NCBI RefSeq assembly: GCF_019042245.1
Contig: NZ_JAHQCX010000024.1
Span: forward strand, 1-64,000
Length of the DNA stretch: 64,000 nucleotides
Direction of reading: 5' to 3'
Source of the DNA: Diplocloster modestus
GTDB taxonomy: Bacteria > Bacillota > Clostridia > Lachnospirales > Lachnospiraceae
Below the pieces are notes generated by a model. That model was not told the origin of the DNA and did not search any database. It saw nothing but the letters and a program-made list of their open reading frames with translations. The position numbers and the translations under genes are program-made. Positions 33,853 through 42,694 of the stretch are shown piece after piece. Position 1 is the first letter of the stretch. Each line of letters starts with the position of its first letter.

Positions 33853-35114
33853 ACGAATTTCCTTTCTGACGGGGACTGGGCGTTAACCTGATCGGCTTTA
33901 CGGAATAAGATATAGCCGGCCACGAACATCAGCACCAGAAGGAATACTCCTGTTTTTGAGCTGCCTGAGATTTGGGTGGAGATTCCCATCATCATGGTGC
34001 CGATAAAGGCAGCGCCTTTCCCGAAAATGTCGTAGAGGCCAAAGTATTCGCCCGCCTGTTCTTCCGGTATGATTTTGGCGAAGTAGGACCGGGACAGTGC
34101 CTGGATAGCGCCCTGGAATACTGCCACGCAGACAGCCAGGAACCAAAATTCCCAGGCTTTATCTAACTGAAGGGCAAAGAGCGCGATCCCGGTATAGCCG
34201 AGAATGCCTACTTTAATCAGGGATGTAGTCTTATATTTCTTCGAGAGTTTCCCAAATAAGATGGAGCAGGGGAATGCTACGACCTGGGTCAGAAGCAGGG
34301 CCAGCAGTAAGCTGTTATCCCCGATTCCCACATCTTTGCCATAGGATGTGGCCATCTCAATAATGGTGTAGACGCCGTCAATATAAAACAGGAAAGCCAG
34401 CAGGAATAAGAAGATGCCCTTTTCCTTCCGGATGTTTTTCAGCATTTTGACGATCCGGGCAAAGCTTTCTTTAAACGGATGGCTCTGTACTTCCACATAA
34501 TATTTCTGTCTGTAATTTTTTAACAGCGGAATGGTGATCCCAAACCACCACACGGCATTTAATAAAAAGGCGATCATCGTGGCGGTGGCAGCAGAGATCC
34601 CGATGGGCTTTGCGAACAGCACAAACAGCAGGCTGATGATGAACGGGATACAGCTGCCGATATAACCCCAGGCATAGCCCTGGGAGGATACTTCATCCAT
34701 ACGCTCTTTTGTAGTGATATCTGTCAGCATGGAATCGTAGAAAATCAGGCTGGAATTATATCCCACCTTGGCGATCACGAATATCCCCAGAAACATAAGC
34801 CAGGGCACCGGCAGCGCCAGAGCCGCACATCCCAGTACTCCGATAATGAGGAACAGGGTAAACAATGGTTTTTTATATCCCTTGGTGTCTGACATGCTTC
34901 CTAGGATCGGCCCTAATAATGCTACGATTAGGGTTGATATAGAAGTTGCGTAACCGAAATAAGCGGTGGAGTGAGCCAATGATACGCCCTCCGCCAGTGC
35001 GATATTTTTATAATAGATCGGAATGATCGTCGTAACCAACATTATAAATGCGGAATTTCCCACATCATACAGAATCCACTGTTTTTCCATTCTTGTCAGC
35101 TTTTGCTTATCCAC
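33849..35114 (-). CDS. MFS transporter, UMF1/Atg22-like
   Basis: Twelve-helix membrane transporter of 421 aa. It resembles the UMF1/Atg22 branch of the major facilitator superfamily: WILYDVGNSAF at the start, FGYATSISTLIVALLGPILG, and SRSYFAKIIPEEQAGEYFGLYDIFGK in the second half (two blocks). Some relatives export amino acids; the substrate here is unknown. The start is GTG at 35114 with GGAGG 7 nt upstream. It overlaps the Cys-rich peptide gene and follows a phospholipase C-like gene. Confidence 0.85.
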   Translation of the reverse strand: MDKQKLTRMEKQWILYDVGNSAFIMLVTTIIPIYYKNIALAEGVSLAHSTAYFGYATSISTLIVALLGPILGSMSDTKGYKKPLFTLFLIIGVLGCAALALPVPWLMFLGIFVIAKVGYNSSLIFYDSMLTDITTKERMDEVSSQGYAWGYIGSCIPFIISLLFVLFAKPIGISAATATMIAFLLNAVWWFGITIPLLKNYRQKYYVEVQSHPFKESFARIVKMLKNIRKEKGIFLFLLAFLFYIDGVYTIIEMATSYGKDVGIGDNSLLLALLLTQVVAFPCSILFGKLSKKYKTTSLIKVGILGYTGIALFALQLDKAWEFWFLAVCVAVFQGAIQALSRSYFAKIIPEEQAGEYFGLYDIFGKGAAFIGTMMMGISTQISGSSKTGVFLLVLMFVAGYILFRKADQVNAQSPSERKFV

Positions 35115-35139
35115 TAACTTTCCTCCTCATACTCTCCAC

Positions 35140-35931
35140 CTATTCAAAATTCCGCTCAAATCTTTTGGCCAGCGGTTCCTTTGTTTTGACACCGTCCATA
35201 TAGTCTTTGATCAGACGGGCCGTATTGCCGATGGCATCCTGATACAGGCGGTAAAACAGGCTGACCGCCTGTTCCGCTCTTAGATCGGCCGCGGTTCCCA
35301 TCATCAGGCCTCCGAATTTGTGATATACCCCGGTGCATTTCATGCCGGTTACCAGGACAAATCGTTTGCCCTTATGTTCTGCAACCAGAAAATTTTTATA
35401 CCACTTCAGTGCTTTCAATGATTTATGTACTTTTTCCTGCGTAACCCCGGGATAAAACGATGCCACTACAGCCGCGCATGACAGATCCGGATCCATAAAT
35501 CCGGCCGGCTGATAGGATACCGGGTCCAAACCGTCCCGCGTCATCAGCATCCAATCCAGTTCACCTTCCAGCCCCGCATGGGACAGGCCGGTACGACCGA
35601 TCTGCTCCTCAACCGCACCGTGGCAGCTGCTGTCCAGCATAAAATGACACAGCAGCCCCATCACATAAGCGCCGTAGGCACTGTCCAGCCCTTTCTCCCG
35701 TAATACCGCCTGCGCCGGTTCAAACAGCTGGCGGGCAGGCTCATGATGAATTCTCTCCCCTTCGTCTTTCACCTTATTTTTTGTAAAAGGATAATAGAAA
35801 AACAAAAAATCCGGTCCCTGCGCTCCAATCATATATTCATTTTCAAAAGTATCTGTTATCTTCCGATAAGGCGGCTTCAGCCGCTCACGAACCTCCTTTG
35901 CAAACGCGTGATGTGTATACATCGCAGGCAT
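35140..35931 (-). CDS. Zinc-dependent phospholipase C family protein
   Basis: 263-aa cytoplasmic-type member of PF00882. Expected zinc ligands are visible as MYTHHAFAKEV, GAQGPDFLFFY, ERIHHEP and LLCHFMLDSSCHG (H-x3-D). Without a signal peptide it is unlike the secreted clostridial toxins and matches the widespread short housekeeping-type members. Good ribosome site (GGAGG, 6-7 nt). The 200-nt gap upstream is AT-rich and shared with the divergent aminotransferase promoter. Confidence 0.88.
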   Translation of the reverse strand: MPAMYTHHAFAKEVRERLKPPYRKITDTFENEYMIGAQGPDFLFFYYPFTKNKVKDEGERIHHEPARQLFEPAQAVLREKGLDSAYGAYVMGLLCHFMLDSSCHGAVEEQIGRTGLSHAGLEGELDWMLMTRDGLDPVSYQPAGFMDPDLSCAAVVASFYPGVTQEKVHKSLKALKWYKNFLVAEHKGKRFVLVTGMKCTGVYHKFGGLMMGTAADLRAEQAVSLFYRLYQDAIGNTARLIKDYMDGVKTKEPLAKRFERNFE

Positions 35932-36065
35932 AAGTTGTCCTCCTGAATAGGTTCCTACATATTATTATATAGGGTTTCCCCTAATTTGGAAATTAAATTC
36001 TCGTAAATAATATGTTTTCTTTTCTACATTTATATAATTCTTTTCTGCATTTATATAATTCACCG

Positions 36066-36094
36066 TTGTGCTGGATTAAATTCTGGGGTATAAT
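36066..36094 (+). promoter_or_regulatory. Promoter of the aminotransferase gene
   Basis: TTGTGC (36066-36071) and a perfect TATAAT (36089-36094) are 17 nt apart, 38 nt before the ATG. Confidence 0.8.
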
Positions 36095-36131
36095 GTGAAA
36101 TTAAGAGTAAAAAAAGGAAGGGTGCGCTATT

Positions 36132-37418
36132 ATGAAAAGTTATCAGGAAATGAGCAACGATGAGTTATTGGCCCTTAAAGGCGAATTAGAAACAACATAT
36201 AAAGCTTTCCAGGGGAAAGGTCTGAAACTGGATATGTCCCGCGGAAAACCCTCTACTGAACAGTTAGATCTCTCCATGGGAATGATGGATGTCCTGAACA
36301 GCTCAACGAATTTAAAATGTGAAGCCGGGATCGACTGCAGAAACTATGGAGTAATCGACGGTATCCAGGAAGCCAAAGAGCTTCTCGCATCGATGATCGA
36401 AGTTCCCGCTGAAAAGATTATAATATTTGGCAACTCCAGCCTGAATGTGATGTTTGATATGGTCAGCCACGCCATGACACATGGTGTTCTCGGAAGCACT
36501 CCCTGGGCGAAGTTAGATAAGGTAAAATTCCTCTGTCCGGTCCCCGGTTATGACCGCCACTTTAAAATCACTGAATATTTCGGCATTGAAATGATCAATG
36601 TTCCCATGCTTCCTACCGGCCCGGATATGGACCTGATTGAGAAACTGGTCAGCGAGGATGATTCGATCAAGGGAATCTGGTGTGTACCGAAATACTCTAA
36701 TCCCCAGGGAATCACTTATTCTGATGAGACGGTACACCGTTTTGCCCGTTTAAAACCTGCGGCGAAAGATTTCAGGATCTTCTGGGACAATGCCTACAGT
36801 GTTCATCACCTGTACGAAGATGATCAGGATATCCTGATCGAACTGGTTACCGAATGTGAGAAAGCCGGTAATCCGGATATCGTTTATAAATTCACCTCTA
36901 CTTCCAAGATCAGTTTCCCCGGTTCCGGAGTCGCTGCCATAGCCGCTTCCGATGCGAACTTAAAGGAAATCCGGCAGCATATGACCGTACAGACCATCGG
37001 TCACGACAAATTAAACGAACTGCGCCATGTACGCTATTTCAAGGATCTGGACGGGATCACCGAACATATGAAAAAACATGCCGCCAGTATGCGTCCAAAA
37101 TTCGAGGCAGTTGTGGACACCTTTGAAAAAGAGTTGAACGGACTGGGTATTGGTAAATGGATCCGTCCGAAGGGTGGATATTTTATCTCCTTCGACTCCC
37201 TGGAAGGCTGCGCGAAAGCAATTGTTCAAAAGGCCAAAGACGCCGGTGTCGTCATGACGCCTGCCGGCGCAACCTATCCTTATGGAAAGGACCCGAAAGA
37301 CAGCAATATCCGTATCGCCCCTTCTTTCCCGACTACAGAAGAGCTGGCTCTGGCTACGGAACTGTTTGTCCTCTGCGTGAAACTGGTTTCCATCGATAAG
37401 ATCCTGGAAAACAGATAA
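36132..37418 (+). CDS. Class I/II-fold aminotransferase (aspartate aminotransferase-like)
   Basis: PLP-dependent aminotransferase of 428 aa, of the Asp_aminotransf (PF12897) type common in Clostridia. Visible are PVPGYDRHF (substrate loop), the cofactor-binding NAYSVHHL region, the Schiff-base lysine in FTSTSKISFPGSG, and the C-terminal arginine in SNIRIAPSFP. AAGGAAGGG precedes the ATG. It is a single-gene unit with its own promoter and a strong terminator. Aspartate/2-oxoglutarate is the likely pair; exact specificity is not readable. Confidence 0.9.
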   Translation: MKSYQEMSNDELLALKGELETTYKAFQGKGLKLDMSRGKPSTEQLDLSMGMMDVLNSSTNLKCEAGIDCRNYGVIDGIQEAKELLASMIEVPAEKIIIFGNSSLNVMFDMVSHAMTHGVLGSTPWAKLDKVKFLCPVPGYDRHFKITEYFGIEMINVPMLPTGPDMDLIEKLVSEDDSIKGIWCVPKYSNPQGITYSDETVHRFARLKPAAKDFRIFWDNAYSVHHLYEDDQDILIELVTECEKAGNPDIVYKFTSTSKISFPGSGVAAIAASDANLKEIRQHMTVQTIGHDKLNELRHVRYFKDLDGITEHMKKHAASMRPKFEAVVDTFEKELNGLGIGKWIRPKGGYFISFDSLEGCAKAIVQKAKDAGVVMTPAGATYPYGKDPKDSNIRIAPSFPTTEELALATELFVLCVKLVSIDKILENR

Positions 37419-37424
37419 TAATAG

Positions 37425-37476
37425 CGGCCCCGGAATCGGACACATTTGATCACTGTCCTGTTTGATTCCGGGGCCG
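37425..37476 (+). terminator. Terminator of the aminotransferase gene
   Basis: A 13-bp stem CGGCCCCGGAATC (37425-37437) pairs with 37464-37476, with an inner GGACA/TGTCC stem, and is followed by TATTTTG and further T-rich sequence. Confidence 0.85.
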
Positions 37477-37512
37477 TATTTTGTCTTTGTTTTGTCTTTG
37501 TTTTATCCTTCC

Positions 37513-38025
37513 TTATAGAATCTCGATCTGGCACATCCTCATCGCTTCCAGGGCATTCTCATGAGATTCAGGGGTTACTCCCGCGCAGCACCCGGAATCT
37601 ACCATAATCCGGCTCTCCGGCAGATAAGACTTTAAAAGCAGCGCGTTGGAGATGACGCATATGTCCGTGCACAGGCCAATCAGCTCGATCTGATCATATT
37701 CCCCACCCGATGCATATTCCGCCAGGGTTAAGCTTCCGAACGCAGGTTTTTCAAATACCACGGATGCATAGGGCGCCAGCTCGCCGGTCAGTTCGAATCC
37801 CGCTGTTCCTTTGATACAGTGGGGAACCGGAAGTTTTCTTCCCTCCTGTGTATCCAGATAATCCTGTGTATGGGTATCCATGGTAAATACAATATCATCG
37901 CCTGCCTTGTGATAATGCCGGATTTTCTCAAGCACACCGGGAACGATGGCCTGGGCCTGTGGTGTCCCCAAAGCCCCGTCGATAAAGTCCTTTTGCATAT
38001 CTACTACAACCAATAGCTTGTTCAT
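37513..38025 (-). CDS. Isochorismatase-family cysteine hydrolase (nicotinamidase-like)
   Basis: 170-aa hydrolase. The catalytic triad is visible: D in VVVDMQKDF, K in VFEKPAFGS, and C in GLCTDICVISNA (with the usual cis-peptide context), matching nicotinamidase PncA more than isochorismatase. The expected reaction is nicotinamide to nicotinate in NAD salvage. ATG 38025 with GGAGG 6 nt upstream. It lies 50 nt downstream of an esterase gene, with the shared 5' element between them. Confidence 0.85.
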   Translation of the reverse strand: MNKLLVVVDMQKDFIDGALGTPQAQAIVPGVLEKIRHYHKAGDDIVFTMDTHTQDYLDTQEGRKLPVPHCIKGTAGFELTGELAPYASVVFEKPAFGSLTLAEYASGGEYDQIELIGLCTDICVISNALLLKSYLPESRIMVDSGCCAGVTPESHENALEAMRMCQIEIL

Positions 38026-38067
38026 GTTATCCTCCATTTGTGCGTTTTTCAGCACATATAGGTATGG
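38026..38067 (-). promoter_or_regulatory. Shared 5' leader element, copy at the nicotinamidase-like gene
   Basis: On the minus strand: CCATACCTATATG, hairpin GTGC-TGAAAAAC-GCAC, then GGAGGATAAC and ATG. It begins within 7 nt of the stop of the preceding esterase gene, so it acts inside an operon or at an internal start. Confidence 0.65.
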
Positions 38068-38074
38068 TGGCCTG

Positions 38075-39076
38075 TCAAATATAGGGGATCGCTTTTAGCG
38101 CAGCGTTTAACTGCTCCATCTGTTGCTGGGTCATCCGGTACTCCTCTGCGATCTCCCGGTTAATCTGTGTGATCGTCATCGGCGCCGCCTGATCCAGCAT
38201 ATCCGGATCGGCCAGCGCAGGAGCCACCTGAAGCAATAACTCTTTTACCTGCGGATTGCCGATCATGCTCTCCACGGTTACATTCACACTATATTCTTTC
38301 ATATCATCCGCCCGCCTTCTGGCCTTGGAATGCTCCGAAGGGAAGTCTCCCCACAGGTTGTGAAGCCAGCAGATACTTAACTCAAACCATTTGGCGGCAT
38401 CTTCCTCCACATTCTGTTTAAAGCCGGCGGATGTCAGCGGCTTCGCTAACGACAGCCCATGGCAGCCCTTCTGGAAAATATGGCATTCGAAAGGAATCCG
38501 ATTGCGGTTCAGCGCATCCAGAAAGCGGACAGAGTTGCTGATCGGCACTACGTCGTCCTCATATGTGGAAAACAAAAAGACAGGCGGGGTTTTTTCATCC
38601 ACTTTGTCAAGCAGCCCCGGTACCGGAAATACCAGTATCTTCCCCAGACTGTCCAGTGTGCAGGGATAGCCCAGGATCACGGCAGCCGGCCGGATCGACC
38701 CCATTGTCCCCAGCGCTGCAGCCAGATGCCCTCCCGCAGAAAATCCAACCGCTGCGATCCGTTTCTCATCCACTTTCCATTCTTCCGCATGAGATACAAT
38801 CACCTGCATCGCCTCCTGCGCGTCCTCCAGAGGCTGAGGCCAGTGATGTTCCTTTCCCACCGAATAGCAAAGGACGAACGCGTGATAGCCCTGGGCCGCA
38901 TAGGCCAGCGCCACCGGCTCCGCCTCACGGGCCGACAGGAACATATAAGCTCCCCCCGGAATAACCAGGATTCCGGGCCGCCGCTCGATATTTGACAATT
39001 CCGAGTGAACCTCCGGCAAATAGGCGGTCAGGGTTGCCCCCGGATTGGTGGTCAGCTTGATTTCCCGTATATTCAT
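38075..39076 (-). CDS. Alpha/beta-hydrolase esterase (BD-FAE/acetyl-xylan-esterase-like)
   Basis: Serine esterase of 333 aa. The oxyanion motif is IPGGAYMFLS, the nucleophile elbow GFSAGGHLA, the acid D in YEDDVVP, and the histidine in KGCHGLSLA. This layout matches BD-FAE-like acetyl esterases that remove acetyl groups from plant or host glycans. A 75-residue C-terminal extension after the hydrolase core (from about residue 260, with TITQINREIAEEYRM) is unusual for the family and has no match I know. GAGGAAG precedes the ATG. Confidence 0.82.
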   Translation of the reverse strand: MNIREIKLTTNPGATLTAYLPEVHSELSNIERRPGILVIPGGAYMFLSAREAEPVALAYAAQGYHAFVLCYSVGKEHHWPQPLEDAQEAMQVIVSHAEEWKVDEKRIAAVGFSAGGHLAAALGTMGSIRPAAVILGYPCTLDSLGKILVFPVPGLLDKVDEKTPPVFLFSTYEDDVVPISNSVRFLDALNRNRIPFECHIFQKGCHGLSLAKPLTSAGFKQNVEEDAAKWFELSICWLHNLWGDFPSEHSKARRRADDMKEYSVNVTVESMIGNPQVKELLLQVAPALADPDMLDQAAPMTITQINREIAEEYRMTQQQMEQLNAALKAIPYI

Positions 39077-39124
39077 GCTGTTTCTTCCTCTTTTCTTTCT
39101 TACTTTAAAATCTGCTGTTCATCT

Positions 39125-39153
39125 GTTTTTGACTCTTCAGTTTTTGACTCTTC
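39125..39153. repeat. Short tandem duplication
   Basis: GTTTTTGACTCTTC occurs at 39125-39138 and 39140-39153, a 15-nt period, in the gap between adenine deaminase and the esterase gene. Confidence 0.8.
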
Positions 39154-39185
39154 CTACTGTACGACAACAGGATAGTCAGGCTTTC

Positions 39186-40883
39186 CTATTCGACAAATGA
39201 AAACGTAGTTACATCGAATAAACCTCTTGGAGTCACCCGAATCTCAGGGATAACCGGCAGTGCGATAAAGGACAGCGTGACAAACGGTTCCACTCCCTTT
39301 GGTACCCCCATTTCATGGGCAGTCTTTGTCATCCGCTGTAACAGGTCGTTTACCTGTTCAAAACCAGCGTCGCTCATTAATCCCATAATCGGCAGCGGAA
39401 GTGTATCCACCACTTTTCCACGGGATACAATGGTATATCCGCCCTGCACCCGCTCCAATTCCCTGACGGCCAGCAGCATATCCTCATCGTTATCCCCGAT
39501 TACAGATATATTATGGGAATCATGGGAGACGGAGGAGGCGATGGCCCCGTCTTGGATACCGAACCCTATCACTGCGCCTATCCCGATTTTACCGGTGGCA
39601 TGGTGGCGTTCCAGCACGGCCAGTTTATTATACTCCGCATTTTGCTTGAAACAGCCTTCTTCACAGGGCAGGGTACCGTAGAATTTCTTCGTCACGATCT
39701 GTCCCGGCAACAGCAAAACTGCGGCATGAGGGGACTCACCAGGTCTGTATCTAAGATCTTCCGGCCGGATCTCTTTTAAATGAACCGTATTCTTAAGCGG
39801 ATGGTTCGCATCCAGCACCTGTTTATCTACGTTAAATTCTCTGACCGGCACACCTTTATAGTATACATCAGTAATTGCCAGTTCATCCAGATCCTGAAGA
39901 ATTACGAGATCGGCCTGATAGCCGGGAGCCACCGCACCCAAATGATCCAGTTTATAACACCTGGCCGCCTGAATGGTGGCCATCCTGATCGCCTGAACAG
40001 GCGGAATCCCCAGGGATACCGCTTTTTTGATGCAGAAACTGATGTGGCCTTCCCTTCGGATATCCTCTATATGTTTATCATCCGTACAGAATGAAAATCC
40101 TTCGGTGGAAACCTTATTTTCCACGATCCCTTTTACCAGGGCTTCCAGATTCCTCGCCGCACTGCCTTCCCGGATATGCACATGCATTCCAAGCCTTCGC
40201 TCCCGCATGGCGTACTCGTAATCCACGCATTCATGATCGGTCTGGATTCCCGCCAGTGCATAGGTGTTCAGATCTTTCTCCGAAAGCCCCGGCGCATGGC
40301 CGTCTATGGTTTTACCGCGGAACAGATTCAGCTTATCCACCATATCCGAACCGCCGTTCACCACCGAAACATAATCCATCACCTCACCCAGTCCCAAAAT
40401 CCTGGGATTATTCAGATACTCCTTCATGTCTTCCGCCCGGAAAACGCATCCGTTGTCTTCAAATGCCGTAGCCGGTACGCAGGAAGGCATCATCACATAG
40501 ACGTTAGCCGGCACATGGGCTGTCGTATTCAGTATATAGTCAATTCCGTCCTTTCCTTTTACATTGGCCGCTTCATGTGGATCTACCACATAGGTTGTCG
40601 TCCCCCATGCCACCGCGTTTCCGATCAGTTCCGGCGGCGTCACCATCGTGGATTCCAGATGCAGATGCGCATCGATAAACCCGGGCGCCACATATCTGCC
40701 CTCCAGATCTACCTCTTTTTCCCCCTCGTACGATCCGATACCTGCGATATATCCATCCTCGACCGCGATATCCCCGGACAGGATTTCACCGGTAAATACA
40801 TTGATGATCTTTCCGTTTTTCAGCACCAGTGCGCTTTTTTTACTCCCCATCGCTGTTTCCAATAAAGTTTCATAATTTTTCAC
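39186..40883 (-). CDS. ade: Adenine deaminase
   Basis: Deaminates adenine to hypoxanthine in purine salvage. The 565-aa protein is an amidohydrolase with the metal motif FIDAHLHLEST, VVDPHEAANV and the long C-terminal adenine-deaminase region (HDSHNISVIGDND, GGYTIVSRGKVV), matching AdeC of B. subtilis in length and order. The start is GTG at 40883, with GGGGG 7 nt upstream, rather than the ATG at 40922 with no site. It stands apart from the pyrimidine genes at 10-20 kb. Confidence 0.95.
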   Translation of the reverse strand: MKNYETLLETAMGSKKSALVLKNGKIINVFTGEILSGDIAVEDGYIAGIGSYEGEKEVDLEGRYVAPGFIDAHLHLESTMVTPPELIGNAVAWGTTTYVVDPHEAANVKGKDGIDYILNTTAHVPANVYVMMPSCVPATAFEDNGCVFRAEDMKEYLNNPRILGLGEVMDYVSVVNGGSDMVDKLNLFRGKTIDGHAPGLSEKDLNTYALAGIQTDHECVDYEYAMRERRLGMHVHIREGSAARNLEALVKGIVENKVSTEGFSFCTDDKHIEDIRREGHISFCIKKAVSLGIPPVQAIRMATIQAARCYKLDHLGAVAPGYQADLVILQDLDELAITDVYYKGVPVREFNVDKQVLDANHPLKNTVHLKEIRPEDLRYRPGESPHAAVLLLPGQIVTKKFYGTLPCEEGCFKQNAEYNKLAVLERHHATGKIGIGAVIGFGIQDGAIASSVSHDSHNISVIGDNDEDMLLAVRELERVQGGYTIVSRGKVVDTLPLPIMGLMSDAGFEQVNDLLQRMTKTAHEMGVPKGVEPFVTLSFIALPVIPEIRVTPRGLFDVTTFSFVE

Positions 40884-40955
40884 AGGTAAGCCCCCTTTCT
40901 TTATAAGCACATTGTAATTCATTTTACTGTTCTTATCCAGTATTTTGCAGACTTT

Positions 40956-41579
40956 TTATGGATCACTCCGTATCTCCCGTACTGCCAGCATTCCTCCCCT
41001 CTCTTCTTTTCCGGTATTCCACAACACTTTGAAATCCGCGGTTCTGCGTTGTCCATAGGTGGCGTAGACGATCCGGAAATTGTCACCGGCCCGCTCATAA
41101 CCGGTCAAAACAAACCAGTGCCAATTGATATCCTCAAATTCCCGGTTTTCATGCCTGAGCATCAGATAAGCCACCGGCATTCCTGCATCCAGGTGCCTGC
41201 ATACAAAAGCTTCCGCCTCCTCATACCCAGCCGTACCGGATATACTGTCCCAGGACAGGCCAACCCCGCAATCCTCCGCATATCGGTCAAATCCTTCGGT
41301 ATACATGGACAGCCTGGACACTCCCCCCACTCTGGGATGCAGGTATCTCTTCATTTGCATCCCGAATTCTTCATACTGCTGCGCAGTTACCGGGTATTCA
41401 TCCGATGGATACAGCCGCTTCCACTCATCTGTCCGCTGTGCCAGATAAATACAGATATCACAGGCCGTGATCGCGGCGCATCCGCCCATCTTCATCAGAA
41501 AGTTCCGGAACCGATCCTGATTGCCGCCATATCCTTTTTCCACCTGGATATAGTGTAATTCTATTTTTTGAATATTCAT
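40956..41579 (-). CDS. Uncharacterised papain/C39-like fold protein
   Basis: 207-aa cytoplasmic protein. The segment GGCAAITACDICIYLA has the look of the active-site cysteine helix of papain- or C39-like proteins, and NWHWFVLTGYE resembles the histidine strand; an N/D after it (RIVYATYGQRR) would complete a triad. No transporter or secretion domain is attached. The function is unknown; a peptidase or an amide-handling enzyme is possible. GGAG precedes the ATG. It follows the P2 palindrome repeat and precedes ade. Confidence 0.5.
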   Translation of the reverse strand: MNIQKIELHYIQVEKGYGGNQDRFRNFLMKMGGCAAITACDICIYLAQRTDEWKRLYPSDEYPVTAQQYEEFGMQMKRYLHPRVGGVSRLSMYTEGFDRYAEDCGVGLSWDSISGTAGYEEAEAFVCRHLDAGMPVAYLMLRHENREFEDINWHWFVLTGYERAGDNFRIVYATYGQRRTADFKVLWNTGKEERGGMLAVREIRSDP

Positions 41580-41623
41580 ATCGTTGGCTCCTTTCTGCCG
41601 CAGCGCGATCCCCGCGGATCGTT

Positions 41624-41659
41624 TTTTATATCACAGGAGCTCTTTCCTATGATATAAAA
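41624..41659. repeat. Dispersed A/T-ended palindrome, copy 2
   Basis: TTTTATATCACAGGAG faces TTTCCTATGATATAAAA across a short centre. It is preceded on the top strand by GCGGATCG, closely resembling the GCGGAGCG that precedes copy 3. Confidence 0.75.
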
Positions 41660-41666
41660 TGCACGA

Positions 41667-41689
41667 AAGGACGGCTTGCCGCCGCCCTT
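41667..41689 (-). terminator. Terminator-like hairpin after the lysophospholipase gene
   Basis: AAGGACGGC (41667-41675) pairs with GCCGCCCTT (41681-41689) with one wobble. On the minus strand it leads into ATTTTAT and then the copy 2 palindrome. Confidence 0.5.
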
Positions 41690-41729
41690 CCGGAATTTCA
41701 TTCTGATTTCCTACTATATGATATGTTCT

Positions 41730-42665
41730 CTACCGCTGAATGTTTCCAGTCCATTCCTGTAGCTTTTCAAGTATATCCTGATAGATGGTCTCTTTGCATT
41801 TCTCATTCAGGATCTCATGGCGCAGGCCTTCATACAGCTTATAAGTGACATCCTGATAGCCAACCTTCTTCATCAGTCCCACCGCATCCAGAAACCGTTC
41901 CCTACTGGTCAGGCAGGGATCCTGGTCTCCTGATAAAAACCATACCGGGAGCCCTGGCCGCTCCATCTTCCATCCCTTAGGATCATACACCGTAAGCATG
42001 ATGTCCAATAGGCTTTCAAAACCGTTCAGTGTGAAAATAAATCCGCAGAGCTCATCCGCATCATAAGCCTTTACATTTTCCTCATTGAGACTAATCCAGG
42101 CAAATTCAGAATCGGCCGGTTTAAACGGTGTGTTGAAGGCGCCGAACATCATATGGTTCATCTTCTGGCTTCGGTAACGTTCGCCTTTAAACTTTGCCAT
42201 CGCGCGCACCATGGCCCTGCCCATATTCGCTGCCGGATTATAACTCGGGCAGCCGCAGACCATCAGGCCGTCCAGCTCCCGGTCATATTTCTTTGTATAG
42301 GCTCTGACTGCCAGCGAACCCATACTGTGCCCGAACAGGAAAAATGGAAGATCCGGATACCTCTCCTTCACCCAGCCGGTCAGCTGATGCAGATCCTCCA
42401 CCAGCGCTTCCCCGCCGTTTTCATAAAAATATCCCAGGTCATCCTTCGTTCTGACACTCTGTCCATGTCCCCTATGGTCATTGATCAGCACCACAAATCC
42501 ATGCTCACATAGGAACCTGATAAAATCCTCATAACGCTCTTTGTGCTCGCTCATTCCGTGGGCGATCTGCACGATCCCTTTTGCTTTCCCTTCCGGCCTG
42601 GCCAGCCATACACTCAAAGATAACTGATCCTGCCCGGATCGTACCGTTGTTTCATCCAACTGCAT
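41730..42665 (-). CDS. Alpha/beta-hydrolase, monoacylglycerol lipase/lysophospholipase type
   Basis: Serine hydrolase of 311 aa (Hydrolase_4). Visible are the oxyanion stretch IAHGMSEHKERY, INDHRGHGQS, the nucleophile elbow FGHSMGS, acid D in LSGDQDPCLT, and the histidine in EGLRHEIL. The start is placed at ATG 42665 with a GGGAAG-like site; an ATG at 42680 without a site is the alternative. It is 29 nt after the NlpC/P60 gene in the same direction. Confidence 0.88.
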   Translation of the reverse strand: MQLDETTVRSGQDQLSLSVWLARPEGKAKGIVQIAHGMSEHKERYEDFIRFLCEHGFVVLINDHRGHGQSVRTKDDLGYFYENGGEALVEDLHQLTGWVKERYPDLPFFLFGHSMGSLAVRAYTKKYDRELDGLMVCGCPSYNPAANMGRAMVRAMAKFKGERYRSQKMNHMMFGAFNTPFKPADSEFAWISLNEENVKAYDADELCGFIFTLNGFESLLDIMLTVYDPKGWKMERPGLPVWFLSGDQDPCLTSRERFLDAVGLMKKVGYQDVTYKLYEGLRHEILNEKCKETIYQDILEKLQEWTGNIQR

Positions 42666-42694
42666 ACTGCCACTTCCCATTCAAGGATTTATTT

